DNA from: Eubacterium sp. 14-2
GTDB taxonomy: Bacteria; Bacillota; Clostridia; Lachnospirales; Lachnospiraceae
Reading direction: 5' to 3'
Length of the DNA: 64,000 nucleotides
Assembly (NCBI RefSeq): GCF_000403845.2
Contig: NZ_KE159568.1
Location: 773,163-837,162 of the forward strand
The position numbers were made by a program, and so were the translations under genes. Below the pieces are notes generated by a model. It worked only from the letters and a program-made list of their open reading frames with translations. It was not told the origin of the DNA and searched no databases. Below are positions 25,937 to 34,815 of the stretch, in pieces; the stretch's first letter is position 1, and each line of letters starts with the position of its first letter.

Positions 25937-26875
25937 GTGAGATTAGTTACCCGTTCCGATTTTGACGGCCTGGTTTGCGGTGCACTGCTTTTAGAGGCAG
26001 GTATTATTGATACATGGAAATTTGCACATCCGAAAGATCTGCAGGATGGTCTGGTGGAAATCAATGAAAATGACTGTCTGGCAAACGTACCTTTTGTGGA
26101 AGGATGCGGACTGTGGTTCGACCATCATTCCAGTGAACATGAAAGGCTGGAACTGGAAGGAAAGTATAAGGGCGAGAGCCGGATCACCCCTTCCTGTGCC
26201 CGGATTATTTATGAATACTATGGAGGCAGTGAACGTTTTCCGCAGTTCGGCGAAATGATGGAAGCCGTAGACAAGGTAGATTCCGGTAATCTGACCATAG
26301 ATGAGGTGATGAATCCTTCCGGATGGATTCTCATTGGTTTTCTGATGGATCCAAGAACCGGACTGGGCAGATGGCGTCAGTTTTCCATTTCCAATTATCA
26401 GCTGATGGAAAAACTGATGGAAGCGTGCCGTACCATGTCCACAACGGAAATTCTGGAACTTCCTGACGTGAAGGAACGAATTGAAGTATACCAGGAACAG
26501 ACGGAGAAATTTAAAGAGATGGTGAAAAAATACACACGGACAGAAGGAAATGTGATTATTTCTGATCTGAGAGGTGTAGATCCCATCTATACAGGAAACC
26601 GTTTTATGATTTACAGCATGTACCCGGAACAGAATATTTCTGCATGGATTGTCAGCGGCCGGGGCGGACAGGGCTGTTCTGCCGCTGTAGGTTACAGCAT
26701 TCTGAACAGAACCTGTGAAGTCAATGTGGGCAGTCTCATGCTGAAATATCACGGCGGCGGGCACCGGAAAGTCGGCACATGCCAGTTTCCGGAAGAAACC
26801 ATGAACACGGAACTGCCGAACATGCTGGAAGAACTCTGCAGGATGGCAAATAAAACAGAACCGTCCGTTTCCTGA
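25937..26875 (+). CDS. DHH-family phosphoesterase
   Basis: A 312-residue DHH/DHHA1 protein. N-terminal metal sites appear as RSDFDGLVCG near 6 and WFDHHSSE near 62; VDKVDSG near 114 is a third acidic site. The C-terminal DHHA1 segment is YHGGGHRKVGTC near 275. Relatives hydrolyse oligonucleotides, cyclic dinucleotides or polyphosphate; this one belongs to the exopolyphosphatase-related group and the substrate is not decided by sequence. The start is GTG at 25937 with GAGGAGG eight bases upstream; a longer frame begins inside the repeat block and is unlikely. A terminator follows. Confidence 0.88.
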   Translation: MRLVTRSDFDGLVCGALLLEAGIIDTWKFAHPKDLQDGLVEINENDCLANVPFVEGCGLWFDHHSSEHERLELEGKYKGESRITPSCARIIYEYYGGSERFPQFGEMMEAVDKVDSGNLTIDEVMNPSGWILIGFLMDPRTGLGRWRQFSISNYQLMEKLMEACRTMSTTEILELPDVKERIEVYQEQTEKFKEMVKKYTRTEGNVIISDLRGVDPIYTGNRFMIYSMYPEQNISAWIVSGRGGQGCSAAVGYSILNRTCEVNVGSLMLKYHGGGHRKVGTCQFPEETMNTELPNMLEELCRMANKTEPSVS

Positions 26876-26900
26876 GTATGCTGTCTGAATCTGTTTCAAA

Positions 26901-26950
26901 AATTAACAGGAAAGCCTTTCGCGTGACAGGGTCTTTCCTGTAAGATAAAA
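26901..26950. repeat. Dispersed palindromic repeat, copy D (short form)
   Basis: ACAGGAAAG (26906-26914) and CTTTCCTGT (26933-26941) flank CCTTTCGCGTGACAGGGT, a shortened version of the core, followed by AAGATAAAAAAGAATCC as in copies B and E. Confidence 0.75.
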
Positions 26951-26951
26951 A

Positions 26952-26980
26952 AGAATCCTGCCTGGCAGGATTCTTTTTTT
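26952..26980. terminator. Terminator of the DHH phosphoesterase gene
   Basis: AGAATCCTGCC and GGCAGGATTCT pair with no long loop and are followed by TTTTTTT on the plus strand. The minus side also has a T-run after the hairpin, so it can serve the converging gene that ends at 26979. Confidence 0.92.
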
Positions 26981-28052
26981 ATACGGCAGAACCCAGAAGG
27001 GCGGCATCTTCCTGCGCCATCTGTCTGCCGGCTACTTCCATATAATAAACCACTTTTTCATCACTGATACTCTGATTAAACCGGTCTGCAAAACACTCCA
27101 GTATGTTCTGGGTCACACCTGTCATCACCCGTGCCACCCGGTCTTCATGGGCTTCGCCCCAGACCTTTTCCGGAAATACGGCTTCCACCCTTACACGGAA
27201 CCGTTCCTGATTCACCGGCATAACAGCCATTTTTACATGGAATACCCAGGAAACCATCTCAAATCTGGTAAGAAGCAGCCAGATAATAAAATGGAGATTT
27301 ATACAGAAATACGGGTCCATCTCCTGGGGGCAGCTGTCAATATCCAGCACGACCTGCTGATCCCGTTCCGGATGCAGGAAATGTTTATAAATATCCCTTC
27401 TGACCTCTTCCATTTTCCCGGGGAAGCCTCCCTCCTTTTCCAGAAGCCGGAATAATACTTTCCTCTCATATTCAATCAGCTTCCATTTTTCCTGTCCGGA
27501 CAGTTCCGACTCAACATCCCGGACAAATACGTTCAGCAGTGCATGAAGGAATTTCACCAGTTCTTTCTTTTCCCATGACCGTTCCACAGCCACCCGTTTC
27601 AGCATGGCCGCCTTTACCGATGCTTTTTTCAGATTCTGTTCCAGTTCCCGGCGTTCCAGGGCATCCGCTTCTTTCCGGTCATATTTGATAAAACCATCCA
27701 TTATGGCCCCGTACATCTGAAAATAACTCATGGGCCGCTGGAAAATCCGGAATACCTTCCGCTCATTTACCAGCAGCTTTACATGGGCCAGTTCCAGCCG
27801 CCAGGTATATACAATACAGACAGTCCGGGGATAATTGATGTTCAGATATTCAATAATTTTAGTTCCGTCATAGGTGGGCAGATCCAGCCCTGTGATCACC
27901 ACCTTATATTTCTTTTTTTTCAGAAGAAATGCCGCCTCCAGGCCGCTGTCAGCCGTATCAATTTCCATGGGGCCTTCTCTGCCTTCCATCGCCTCCAGAA
28001 ATTCCTGGATAATATCTTTATTCTGATTGATAAATAACAGATTATTTTCCAT
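26979..28052 (-). CDS. Pseudo-receiver protein with an uncharacterised C-terminal domain
   Basis: A 357-residue protein whose first 115 residues follow the response-regulator receiver fold (LLFINQNKDI, VVITGLDLPTYDG, FRIFQRPMSYFQM). The phosphorylation pocket is gone: the paired acidic residues are N9 and Q10, the phospho-acceptor position is G55, and the conserved Lys is R106. It therefore should not work by Asp phosphorylation. Residues 130-200 are helical; 200-345 might be a degenerate kinase-like or novel domain and I do not recognise it. It stands alone with its own TATAAT (28091-28096). Upstream lies a 340-base gap before glnN. Confidence 0.7.
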   Translation of the reverse strand: MENNLLFINQNKDIIQEFLEAMEGREGPMEIDTADSGLEAAFLLKKKKYKVVITGLDLPTYDGTKIIEYLNINYPRTVCIVYTWRLELAHVKLLVNERKVFRIFQRPMSYFQMYGAIMDGFIKYDRKEADALERRELEQNLKKASVKAAMLKRVAVERSWEKKELVKFLHALLNVFVRDVESELSGQEKWKLIEYERKVLFRLLEKEGGFPGKMEEVRRDIYKHFLHPERDQQVVLDIDSCPQEMDPYFCINLHFIIWLLLTRFEMVSWVFHVKMAVMPVNQERFRVRVEAVFPEKVWGEAHEDRVARVMTGVTQNILECFADRFNQSISDEKVVYYMEVAGRQMAQEDAALLGSAV

Positions 28053-28289
28053 TTTTCTTCCTCCGCGCTTTATTTTACATTTCTGTCTCCATTATAATCG
28101 TTTTGAAAGAAAAAATCCATAAATTTCTGAACTGTATTTCTGTTCACAGATTATTCATTTTAGATTCAAAAAACTTTCATTTCATCAACACGGAAACTTC
28201 ATTTCTTCCACATATAATAAGAACATAACAAAAGAAAGTCTCAGGTAATTATATAAAATTACTTTTTCGAATAAACTTTTTCATAATAA

Positions 28290-28317
28290 ATGCCAGGCAG
28301 CGGCTGCTGCCTGGCAT
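28290..28317 (-). terminator. Terminator after glnN
   Basis: ATGCCAGGCAG and CTGCCTGGCAT pair around six bases and on the minus strand are followed by TTATTATG. Bases 28053-28289 contain an AT-rich stretch with the -10 of the pseudo-receiver gene (28091-28096) and no other gene. Confidence 0.75.
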
Positions 28318-28394
28318 CCTCCCTTTTCAGGAGCATATACCCATGCAGGGCACCCTGTTTCAGATCCCCTGCACCGGCGTTTCTTCCTTTTCTC

Positions 28395-30509
28395 TTATAC
28401 TTCAAAAATCAGATCTCCATAAGACGGCATGGGCCACATATCTTTGTCTACAATCATTTCCAGTTTATCCACCGGCGCACGAAGTGCATCCATGGCTGTT
28501 TTTACCTGATCCCGATAACAGATGGCCTGCTCCCTGCCCTCTGCCATGGCAGATGCCTGGTCTGCAATTTCCGTCAGATTTTTCAGGGCATTTTTTGACT
28601 CTGCAAGGAGTGAAGATACCTCTTTCAGCAAATCTGTCTGTACACTGACATCTGCATCACATGCCGCTTTCACAGAATTAATGGAATCTGCAAGAGCTGT
28701 GGTATATTTAATCACAGCCGGGATAATCTGTTTTCCTGCCATATCAATCATGGCACGGGCTTCAATATTCAGGGCTTTTGCATAGCTGTCATAGAGAATC
28801 TCGCTTCTGGATATCAGCTCGGCTCTGGTAAATACATTGAATTTTTCAAACAGGGCCACCGCCTTGTCTGTAATCAGCGCCGGAACTGCGTCCACCATAT
28901 TGGTGATATTGGGAAGTCCCCGGCGTTCAGCCTCTTCCACCCACTCCGGTGAGTAACCATTTCCGTTAAAGACAATATCCTGATGGGCGGTGGCCTGTTC
29001 TTTGATCAGGTTATGCACTGCCATCTCGAAATCATCTGCTTTTTCCAGCACGTCGCAGGCGTCGGAAAAGGCTTCTGCCACAATGGTATTCAGCACCACA
29101 TTGGGAGCTGCAATGGAATCGTTGGAGCCTACCATACGGAATTCAAATTTATTGCCGGTAAAGGCAAAGGGTGAGGTACGGTTCCGGTCGGTAGCGTCTT
29201 TCATAAAATCAGGCAGCGTCTTCACGCCTGTCTGGAGCACTTCCCCTTTCAGGCTTCTGGTGGCCTCGCCGGTGCTGATTAACTGGGTCAGCACATCCTG
29301 AAGCTGTTCGCCAAGGAAAACGGAAATAATGGCAGGAGGCGCTTCGTTGGCGCCCAGTCTGTGGTCATTTCCGGCGTCTGCGGCAGACTCCCTGAGCAAA
29401 TCTGCATGTTTATGCACTGCCTTCAGAATACAGGTCAGAACCAGTAAAAACTGAATATTGTCATGGGGCGTCTTGCCTGGGTCCAGAATATTAATTCCGT
29501 CATCCGTAATAATGGACCAGTTGTTGTGCTTACCGGAACCGTTCACACCTGCAAATGGTTTTTCATGCAGCAGGCAGGTCATGCCATGACGTCCGGCCAC
29601 CTTTTTCAGGGTTTCCATTACAAGCTGGTTGTTGTCCACAGCCACATTGGCTTCCGCATAGATGGGCGCCAGTTCGTGCTGAGCCGGAGCAACTTCGTTG
29701 TGCTGGGTCTTTGCGGTAACTCCCAGCTTCCACAGTTCTTTATTCACATCCCGCATATAAGCCGCAATCCGTTCCCGGATAGCCCCGAAATAATGGTCGT
29801 CCATCTCCTGTCCTTTGGGGGGCATTGCTCCGAATAAGGTACGTCCCGTGAAAATCAGGTCTTTGCGCTTCAGGTACCTGGCCCGGTCCACCAGAAAATA
29901 CTCCTGTTCCGGCCCTACGGACGGGGTCACCTTTCTGGATGTGGTATTTCCAAATAATCTCAGGAGCCGCATGGACTGGATATTAATGGCTTCCATGGAA
30001 CGCAGCAGCGGCGTTTTCTGGTCTAATGCCTCTCCCGTATAGGAACAGAATGCAGTGGGAATACAGAGAGTCGCTCCTGCTGCGTCCTGCCTTACAAATG
30101 CCGGTGAAGTGCAGTCCCAGGCAGTATAGCCTCTTGCCTCAAAAGTTGCCCGCAGCCCGCCGGAGGGAAATGAAGATGCATCCGGTTCTCCCTTAATCAG
30201 CTCTTTGCCGGAAAAGCTCATCAGGACTTTACCGTTGGCCATGGGAGCTGTAATAAAGGAATCGTGCTTTTCCGCTGTCACTCCGGTCAGAGGCTGGAAC
30301 CAGTGGGTATAATGGGTGGCTCCCTTTTCAATGGCCCACTCTTTCATCTCATGGGCAACCACGTCTGCAGTTTCCAGATCCAGCTCTCTCCCTTCGCTGA
30401 TTACGTCCATCAGCCGTTTATACACTTTTTTGGGGAGACGCTCCTGCATCACTGCGTCGTTAAATACATTTTCCCCAAAGATTTCTGATACGTTGTAATA
30501 TTCGCTCAT
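28395..30509 (-). CDS. glnN: Type III glutamine synthetase GlnN
   Basis: Glutamine synthetase of the large type III family (704 aa) that makes glutamine from glutamate, ammonia and ATP. Family segments include the N-terminal [26 protein letters not shown] near 87, [10 protein letters not shown] near 215, [13 protein letters not shown] near 290, and the C-terminal [18 protein letters not shown] ending (here [16 protein letters not shown]). I start at the ATG following GGAAGAGAGTGT; a longer frame enters the upstream hairpin. A terminator-like stem-loop sits 18 bases before the start, suggesting regulation by transcription attenuation. Confidence 0.95.
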   Translation of the reverse strand: MSEYYNVSEIFGENVFNDAVMQERLPKKVYKRLMDVISEGRELDLETADVVAHEMKEWAIEKGATHYTHWFQPLTGVTAEKHDSFITAPMANGKVLMSFSGKELIKGEPDASSFPSGGLRATFEARGYTAWDCTSPAFVRQDAAGATLCIPTAFCSYTGEALDQKTPLLRSMEAINIQSMRLLRLFGNTTSRKVTPSVGPEQEYFLVDRARYLKRKDLIFTGRTLFGAMPPKGQEMDDHYFGAIRERIAAYMRDVNKELWKLGVTAKTQHNEVAPAQHELAPIYAEANVAVDNNQLVMETLKKVAGRHGMTCLLHEKPFAGVNGSGKHNNWSIITDDGINILDPGKTPHDNIQFLLVLTCILKAVHKHADLLRESAADAGNDHRLGANEAPPAIISVFLGEQLQDVLTQLISTGEATRSLKGEVLQTGVKTLPDFMKDATDRNRTSPFAFTGNKFEFRMVGSNDSIAAPNVVLNTIVAEAFSDACDVLEKADDFEMAVHNLIKEQATAHQDIVFNGNGYSPEWVEEAERRGLPNITNMVDAVPALITDKAVALFEKFNVFTRAELISRSEILYDSYAKALNIEARAMIDMAGKQIIPAVIKYTTALADSINSVKAACDADVSVQTDLLKEVSSLLAESKNALKNLTEIADQASAMAEGREQAICYRDQVKTAMDALRAPVDKLEMIVDKDMWPMPSYGDLIFEV

Positions 30510-30526
30510 ACACTCTCTTCCTTTCC

Positions 30527-30562
30527 AAAAAAAGGGCATTCCAATTCTACTGGAACGCCCTT
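30527..30562 (-). promoter_or_regulatory. Leader terminator (attenuator) immediately upstream of glnN
   Basis: On the minus strand AAGGGCGTTCCA and TGGAATGCCCTT pair (one G-U) around a seven-base loop GTAGAAT, followed directly by a run of T, then the glnN ribosome site. An intrinsic terminator this close before a start codon implies regulated readthrough. Upstream, 30563-30736 is AT-rich with a perfect palindrome CGAATAAATTTATTCG at 30656-30671. Confidence 0.75.
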
Positions 30563-30736
30563 GTTCTATCGCCTGTTTTCTGTCTGGTAATACGATACTC
30601 TACTTTTCAGTAAAAAGCAATAGAAATATCAGAAATATTTTATTTTTTGCTATTCCGAATAAATTTATTCGTTTTATTTCTTTTTTTTATGAAATATAGA
30701 CAATGGTTCTCTGTCTGGCTGTGAAACAATCTTTCT

Positions 30737-31600
30737 TTACGCTTTTCCAACAGAGCCGAATAATTCCATTTTCTCTTTTACGGTAGCTTTGATTGCCTCT
30801 GTACCAGGAGCCAGCAGCTTTCTGGGATCAAAGCCTTTGCCCTGCTGATCTTTGCCTGCTTCAATGTATTCTCTGGTTGCTGCTGCAAAGGATAACTGGC
30901 ACTCTGTATTTACGTTGATCTTAGCCACGCCAAGAGAAATTGCCTTTTTAATCATATCTTCCGGAATACCTGTACCACCGTGAAGTACCAGCGGCATATC
31001 GCCTGTCTGCTGCTGAATGGCATCCAGTGTTTCAAAACTCAGTCCTGCCCAGTTTTCCGGATATTTGCCATGGATATTGCCGATACCTGCTGCCAGCATG
31101 TCAACGCCCAGGTCTGCAATTGCCTTACATTCGTTGGGATCTGCACATTCTCCTGTTCCCACAACGCCGTCTTCCTCGCCGCCGATAGCTCCAACTTCCG
31201 CTTCAATGGACATTCCCTTGTCATGAGCAAGTTTTACCAGCTCTTTTGTCTTCTCCACATTTTCCTCGATAGGATAGTGGGAACCGTCGAACATAATAGA
31301 AGAAAATCCTGCTTCGATACATTTCATACATCCGTCATAGCTGCCATGGTCCAGATGAAGTGCAACGGGAACTGTGATGTTCAGCTCTTCCAGCATTGCA
31401 TTTACCATTCCAACTACTGTTTTGAAACCTGTCATGTACTTTCCGGCGCCTTCGGATACACCCAGAATTACCGGGGATTTCAATTCTTCTGCAGTCAGTA
31501 AGACAGCTTTTGTCCACTCCAGATTGTTGATGTTAAAGTGCCCCACTGCGTAGTGTCCTGCTTTTGCTTTCTGTAACATTTCTTTTGCAGATACTAACAT
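30737..31600 (-). CDS. fba: Class II fructose-1,6-bisphosphate aldolase
   Basis: Zinc-dependent glycolytic aldolase (287 aa). Key segments: YAVGHFNINNLEW near 16, the Asp-His zinc region HLDHGS near 80, EAEVGAIGGEED near 133, zinc ligands in NIHGKYP near 178 and VLHGGTGIP near 206, and phosphate-binding INVNTE near 229. It splits fructose bisphosphate to dihydroxyacetone phosphate and glyceraldehyde 3-phosphate. The start has GGAGGAAGAGAA upstream. A TATAAT (31697-31702) lies about 97 bases upstream with a poor -35. Confidence 0.95.
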   Translation of the reverse strand: MLVSAKEMLQKAKAGHYAVGHFNINNLEWTKAVLLTAEELKSPVILGVSEGAGKYMTGFKTVVGMVNAMLEELNITVPVALHLDHGSYDGCMKCIEAGFSSIMFDGSHYPIEENVEKTKELVKLAHDKGMSIEAEVGAIGGEEDGVVGTGECADPNECKAIADLGVDMLAAGIGNIHGKYPENWAGLSFETLDAIQQQTGDMPLVLHGGTGIPEDMIKKAISLGVAKINVNTECQLSFAAATREYIEAGKDQQGKGFDPRKLLAPGTEAIKATVKEKMELFGSVGKA

Positions 31601-31729
31601 TTCTCTTCCTCCATTTCTGCCCCCTGTCCACGACAGGGAACGCACCTGAATTTCAAATCTTTCGGCAAACTGTTGGGAACAGTTACATCCTTAGCTATTA
31701 TATCCTACTTTTTCCAAAAAGAAAAGGTA

Positions 31730-32638
31730 TTATCCTGATAATTCTTTCTTTTTTACCATAATCTGAACAGCCTGTTTTCCGTTCTGAATCTCCACCTCAC
31801 TATGGGTCCCTCCGTATTCTCCGTCCAGGGTCCAGGGGATTTCTTCCAGAGACTTCAGGGTAATTCTGTCTGTCTTAAAGGTATAAATCAGGTCCGTATC
31901 GTCAATCAGGTTGGTCAGACTTCCGATAATCTCATTCAGCTCTATGGGGTTTTTGGGCATACGGATTAACGTAACTTCAAAAAGGCCGTCATCCAGCTCC
32001 ACATTTTTTCCGGTAATATTTTTAAATCCTCCGGCAGAAGTGGAATTGGTCACCATTCCGTAGATAAATTCATCCTCAAAAGTATGTCCCTCACAGGTAA
32101 CCTGAAGATGGTAAGACTGGATACCGGGAATCCGTTTTACTCCCTCCAGCAGATAGGCCAGATGGCCGATTCTGTTTTTCAGCTCCTGGCTTGTTGCATA
32201 GGATACGTCTGTAAACAGGCCAAACGCCGCGATATAGACAAAATAATCTCCGTTAAAGCTGCCAATATCACAGCCAAAGGGCTCTCCCTCCACTGCAATT
32301 CTGGCTGCCTGCTCCATACTTTTGGGAATATCCAGTGAATTGGCAAAGTCATTGGTACTGCCTGCGGGAATGTATCCAATGGGCACTTTTTTCTCCCGTC
32401 TCATCATTCCTGTTACAGTTTCATCCAGGGTGCCGTCCCCGCCGCTGCAAACCACCAGATCATAAACCTCTTCTGTCTCTTCCACCAGTTCCATGGCGTC
32501 CTGAGGCTTCTGGGTGGGATATATGGTCACTTCATATCCGCTTTTCACAAACTGATCTACGATTTCCGATAATTTATTCTTAATCTGCCCTTTTCCGGAA
32601 AAAGGATTATATATAAACAGCAGTTTTTTTCTTTTCAT
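31730..32638 (-). CDS. Diacylglycerol/lipid kinase family protein (YegS/DgkB type)
   Basis: A 302-residue protein with the DAGK catalytic fold: IYNPFSGKG near 9-17, CSGGDGTLDETVTGMM near 63-78 (the GGDGT nucleotide loop) and IPAGSTNDFANSL near 89. In Firmicutes such proteins recycle diacylglycerol from lipoteichoic acid synthesis, but substrate cannot be fixed here. It follows the Crh-like gene by 13 bases and closes the hprK operon. Confidence 0.9.
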   Translation of the reverse strand: MKRKKLLFIYNPFSGKGQIKNKLSEIVDQFVKSGYEVTIYPTQKPQDAMELVEETEEVYDLVVCSGGDGTLDETVTGMMRREKKVPIGYIPAGSTNDFANSLDIPKSMEQAARIAVEGEPFGCDIGSFNGDYFVYIAAFGLFTDVSYATSQELKNRIGHLAYLLEGVKRIPGIQSYHLQVTCEGHTFEDEFIYGMVTNSTSAGGFKNITGKNVELDDGLFEVTLIRMPKNPIELNEIIGSLTNLIDDTDLIYTFKTDRITLKSLEEIPWTLDGEYGGTHSEVEIQNGKQAVQIMVKKKELSG

Positions 32639-32651
32639 GGGGGCGCCTCCC

Positions 32652-32903
32652 TTAATCTTTCAGAAACTGCCGGACAGACTCCATGGCGTCTGCTTCCCGT
32701 TCCCCGTCTGTCATCACTGTGATTTCCTCTCCTTCCGGAAGCCCCAGGCTCATCATTCCCATCAGGCTCCTGGCGTTGATACGTTTTCCGTCTTTTTCCA
32801 GATAAACACTGCACGAATAGTAATTGGCCACCTGCACCAGCTCTGCCAGTATACGTGCATCCGCCCCATTTTTAATTCTTATTTTCATGGTTTCCTGCAG
32901 CAT
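32652..32903 (-). CDS. Crh-like HPr-family protein lacking the phosphotransfer histidine
   Basis: An 83-residue HPr fold in exact register with HPr. The position of the PTS histidine (His15) is Asp15 in GADAR, so it cannot carry phosphate from enzyme I. The regulatory serine is kept: S46 in ARSLMGMMSLG, the site for HPr kinase. This is the pattern of Crh, a catabolite-control helper of CcpA. It sits after whiA, as crh does in Bacillus, and shares an operon with hprK. The first ATG has AAGGAGG eight bases upstream and gives the correct numbering. Confidence 0.88.
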   Translation of the reverse strand: MLQETMKIRIKNGADARILAELVQVANYYSCSVYLEKDGKRINARSLMGMMSLGLPEGEEITVMTDGEREADAMESVRQFLKD

Positions 32904-32941
32904 AGACCTGCCTCCTTACTTTACGCAGACGAATTCTCGCC

Positions 32942-33901
32942 TTACATATTCTCACAATCTGTCTGTCTCAGTTCCTGTGCCAGTTCGCATAATCTGCGGA
33001 GCCTGTGGTTTACCCCTGATTTCCCCACCGGAGGCTCCAGAAAGGTTCCAAGCTCCTTTAATGGGGCCTGGGGATACTGCAGACGAACCAGCGCCACTTC
33101 TCTTAAATTATCCGGCAGACTGTCCAGTCCTCTGGTAAGTCTGATATAATTGATGTCTTCCACCTGACGTACTGCAGCGCTGACCGTCTTGTTGATGTTG
33201 GCTGTCTCGCAGTTTACCTGGCGGTTGACGGAATTGCGCATTTCCTTGATAATCCGTACATTTTCCAGATTCATCAGGGCCACATGGGCCTCCATGATAT
33301 TCAGTATATCCACAATCTGAGCCCCTTCTTTCAGATATACCACATGATTTTTCTTGCGCATAACCACTTTGGCATCCATGTCAAAGCTGTTGATGATTTC
33401 CATCAGCTGTCCGGCCTTTTCTTCTCCTGTGCAGACAATCTCAAAATGATAGGATTTCTCCGGATCGCTCATGGAACCGGCGCTTAAAAAGGCCCCCCGG
33501 ATAAAAGCCCGGCGGCAGCAGGATTTCTGTACCAGAATCTTATGCGCCAGCTCTCTGGTGCGAATATCCTCATTTTTCTCACTGCGCCATTTTACCGCCT
33601 GCAGTACCCTGCTGACTTCCTTCTGTCCTGACAGGGAAATCACAAAGGTTCTGCTTTTATGAAGGTAAATGTTCTGCCGCACTGCAATCCGGCAGGTAAC
33701 CTGAAAGGTCTGTTTCATCAGAATAAAATATTTCCGGGCCAGGGAAAGATTCTCTGTGTATACTCTGAGAATGCTCTCATCCTCTGTTTCTTCCAGCTTT
33801 CCGGCAAAGCTCAGAACCGCTGCAATCTCCGCAATCCGGCAGTGTCTGCTTTTATGAATCTGGCGTGATAATTCTTCTTTTACCTGACCAGAAAAGGACA
33901 T
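32942..33901 (-). CDS. whiA: DNA-binding protein WhiA
   Basis: A 319-residue protein: an N-terminal degenerate LAGLIDADG homing-endonuclease-like region (CRRAFIRGAFLSAGSMSDPEKSYHFE segment near 135-160) and a C-terminal helix-turn-helix (about 225-310) with SLPDNLREVALVRLQ and KSGVNHRLRRL. WhiA controls sporulation septation in Streptomyces and influences division and chromosome segregation in Bacillus. It lies between rapZ and the Crh-like gene in the usual order. Confidence 0.95.
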   Translation of the reverse strand: MSFSGQVKEELSRQIHKSRHCRIAEIAAVLSFAGKLEETEDESILRVYTENLSLARKYFILMKQTFQVTCRIAVRQNIYLHKSRTFVISLSGQKEVSRVLQAVKWRSEKNEDIRTRELAHKILVQKSCCRRAFIRGAFLSAGSMSDPEKSYHFEIVCTGEEKAGQLMEIINSFDMDAKVVMRKKNHVVYLKEGAQIVDILNIMEAHVALMNLENVRIIKEMRNSVNRQVNCETANINKTVSAAVRQVEDINYIRLTRGLDSLPDNLREVALVRLQYPQAPLKELGTFLEPPVGKSGVNHRLRRLCELAQELRQTDCENM

Positions 33902-33916
33902 GAATCTCTCCTCCCC

Positions 33917-34792
33917 CTATTTCCCCCGAAGGGCATCCTTCTGGATGTCCCGGTGTTCAATTTTTATTCCGTATTCTTCCTGATTTTTCAGCCTTTCATA
34001 CAGTCCGTTGGCAAGGGTTACGGACCGGTGCTTTCCTCCGGTACATCCTATGCTGATTACAAGCTGGGTTTTGCCCTCGGCAATATAATGGGGAATCAGG
34101 AATTTCACCATATCTTCCAGTTTATCCAGAAATGTTCCTGCTTCCGGGTGCTGCATAACAAAATCCTGAATTTCCCTGGTATTTCCTGTTTTAGCCCGAA
34201 GCCCCTCCACATAATAGGGATTGGGCAGAAACCGCACGTCAAACACCAGGTCGGAATCTGTGGGAATTCCGTATTTGAAGCCAAAGGAAACTATAGTTAC
34301 AAACAGATTCTGATAATCCTGGTTCCTCACAAATATTTTCTCCAGCTCTGCTTTCAGCTCTCTGGTGAGCATGTTGCTGGTGTCCAGAATATAATCTGCC
34401 TGCTTCCTCAGAAATTCCAGCCGCATCCGTTCTTTGCGTATGCCTTTGTCCACCCGTTCCCCTCCTGCCAGGGGATGGGTCCTGCGCGTTTCTTTATATC
34501 GTTTGACCAGAACCTCATCTGTGGAATCCAGAAAGAGTATATCAAAGGAAGTACCTGCCTGGCGAAGCCTGTCCAGAACGTTCTGCAGCTCATCCAGTGA
34601 CTGGCCGCTGCGGATATCCACTCCCAGGGCCACTTTCTGCAGTTCTGCCCCCGGCACGTCCGCAAGCTCCGCAAATTTCTCAAGAAGGGCAATCGGAAGG
34701 TTATCCACACAAAAATACCCGATATCCTCCATCACTTTCAGAGCCGTACTTTTTCCTGCTCCGGACATCCCTGTCAAAATCACAAATTTCAC
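33917..34792 (-). CDS. rapZ: RapZ/YvcJ nucleotide-binding protein
   Basis: A P-loop protein (291 aa) with Walker A GMSGAGKST near 8, a Walker B-like region near 88 (FDILFLDS), and the C-terminal RNA/ligand-binding segment ISIGCTGGKHRSV near 245. In E. coli RapZ guides RNase E to a small RNA and senses a glucosamine-6-phosphate precursor pathway; the YvcJ role in Firmicutes is less clear. It is 24 bases downstream of murB and 16 upstream of whiA. Confidence 0.95.
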   Translation of the reverse strand: MKFVILTGMSGAGKSTALKVMEDIGYFCVDNLPIALLEKFAELADVPGAELQKVALGVDIRSGQSLDELQNVLDRLRQAGTSFDILFLDSTDEVLVKRYKETRRTHPLAGGERVDKGIRKERMRLEFLRKQADYILDTSNMLTRELKAELEKIFVRNQDYQNLFVTIVSFGFKYGIPTDSDLVFDVRFLPNPYYVEGLRAKTGNTREIQDFVMQHPEAGTFLDKLEDMVKFLIPHYIAEGKTQLVISIGCTGGKHRSVTLANGLYERLKNQEEYGIKIEHRDIQKDALRGK

Positions 34793-34815
34793 TGCTTATC
34801 CTCCTTAAACTCCCC

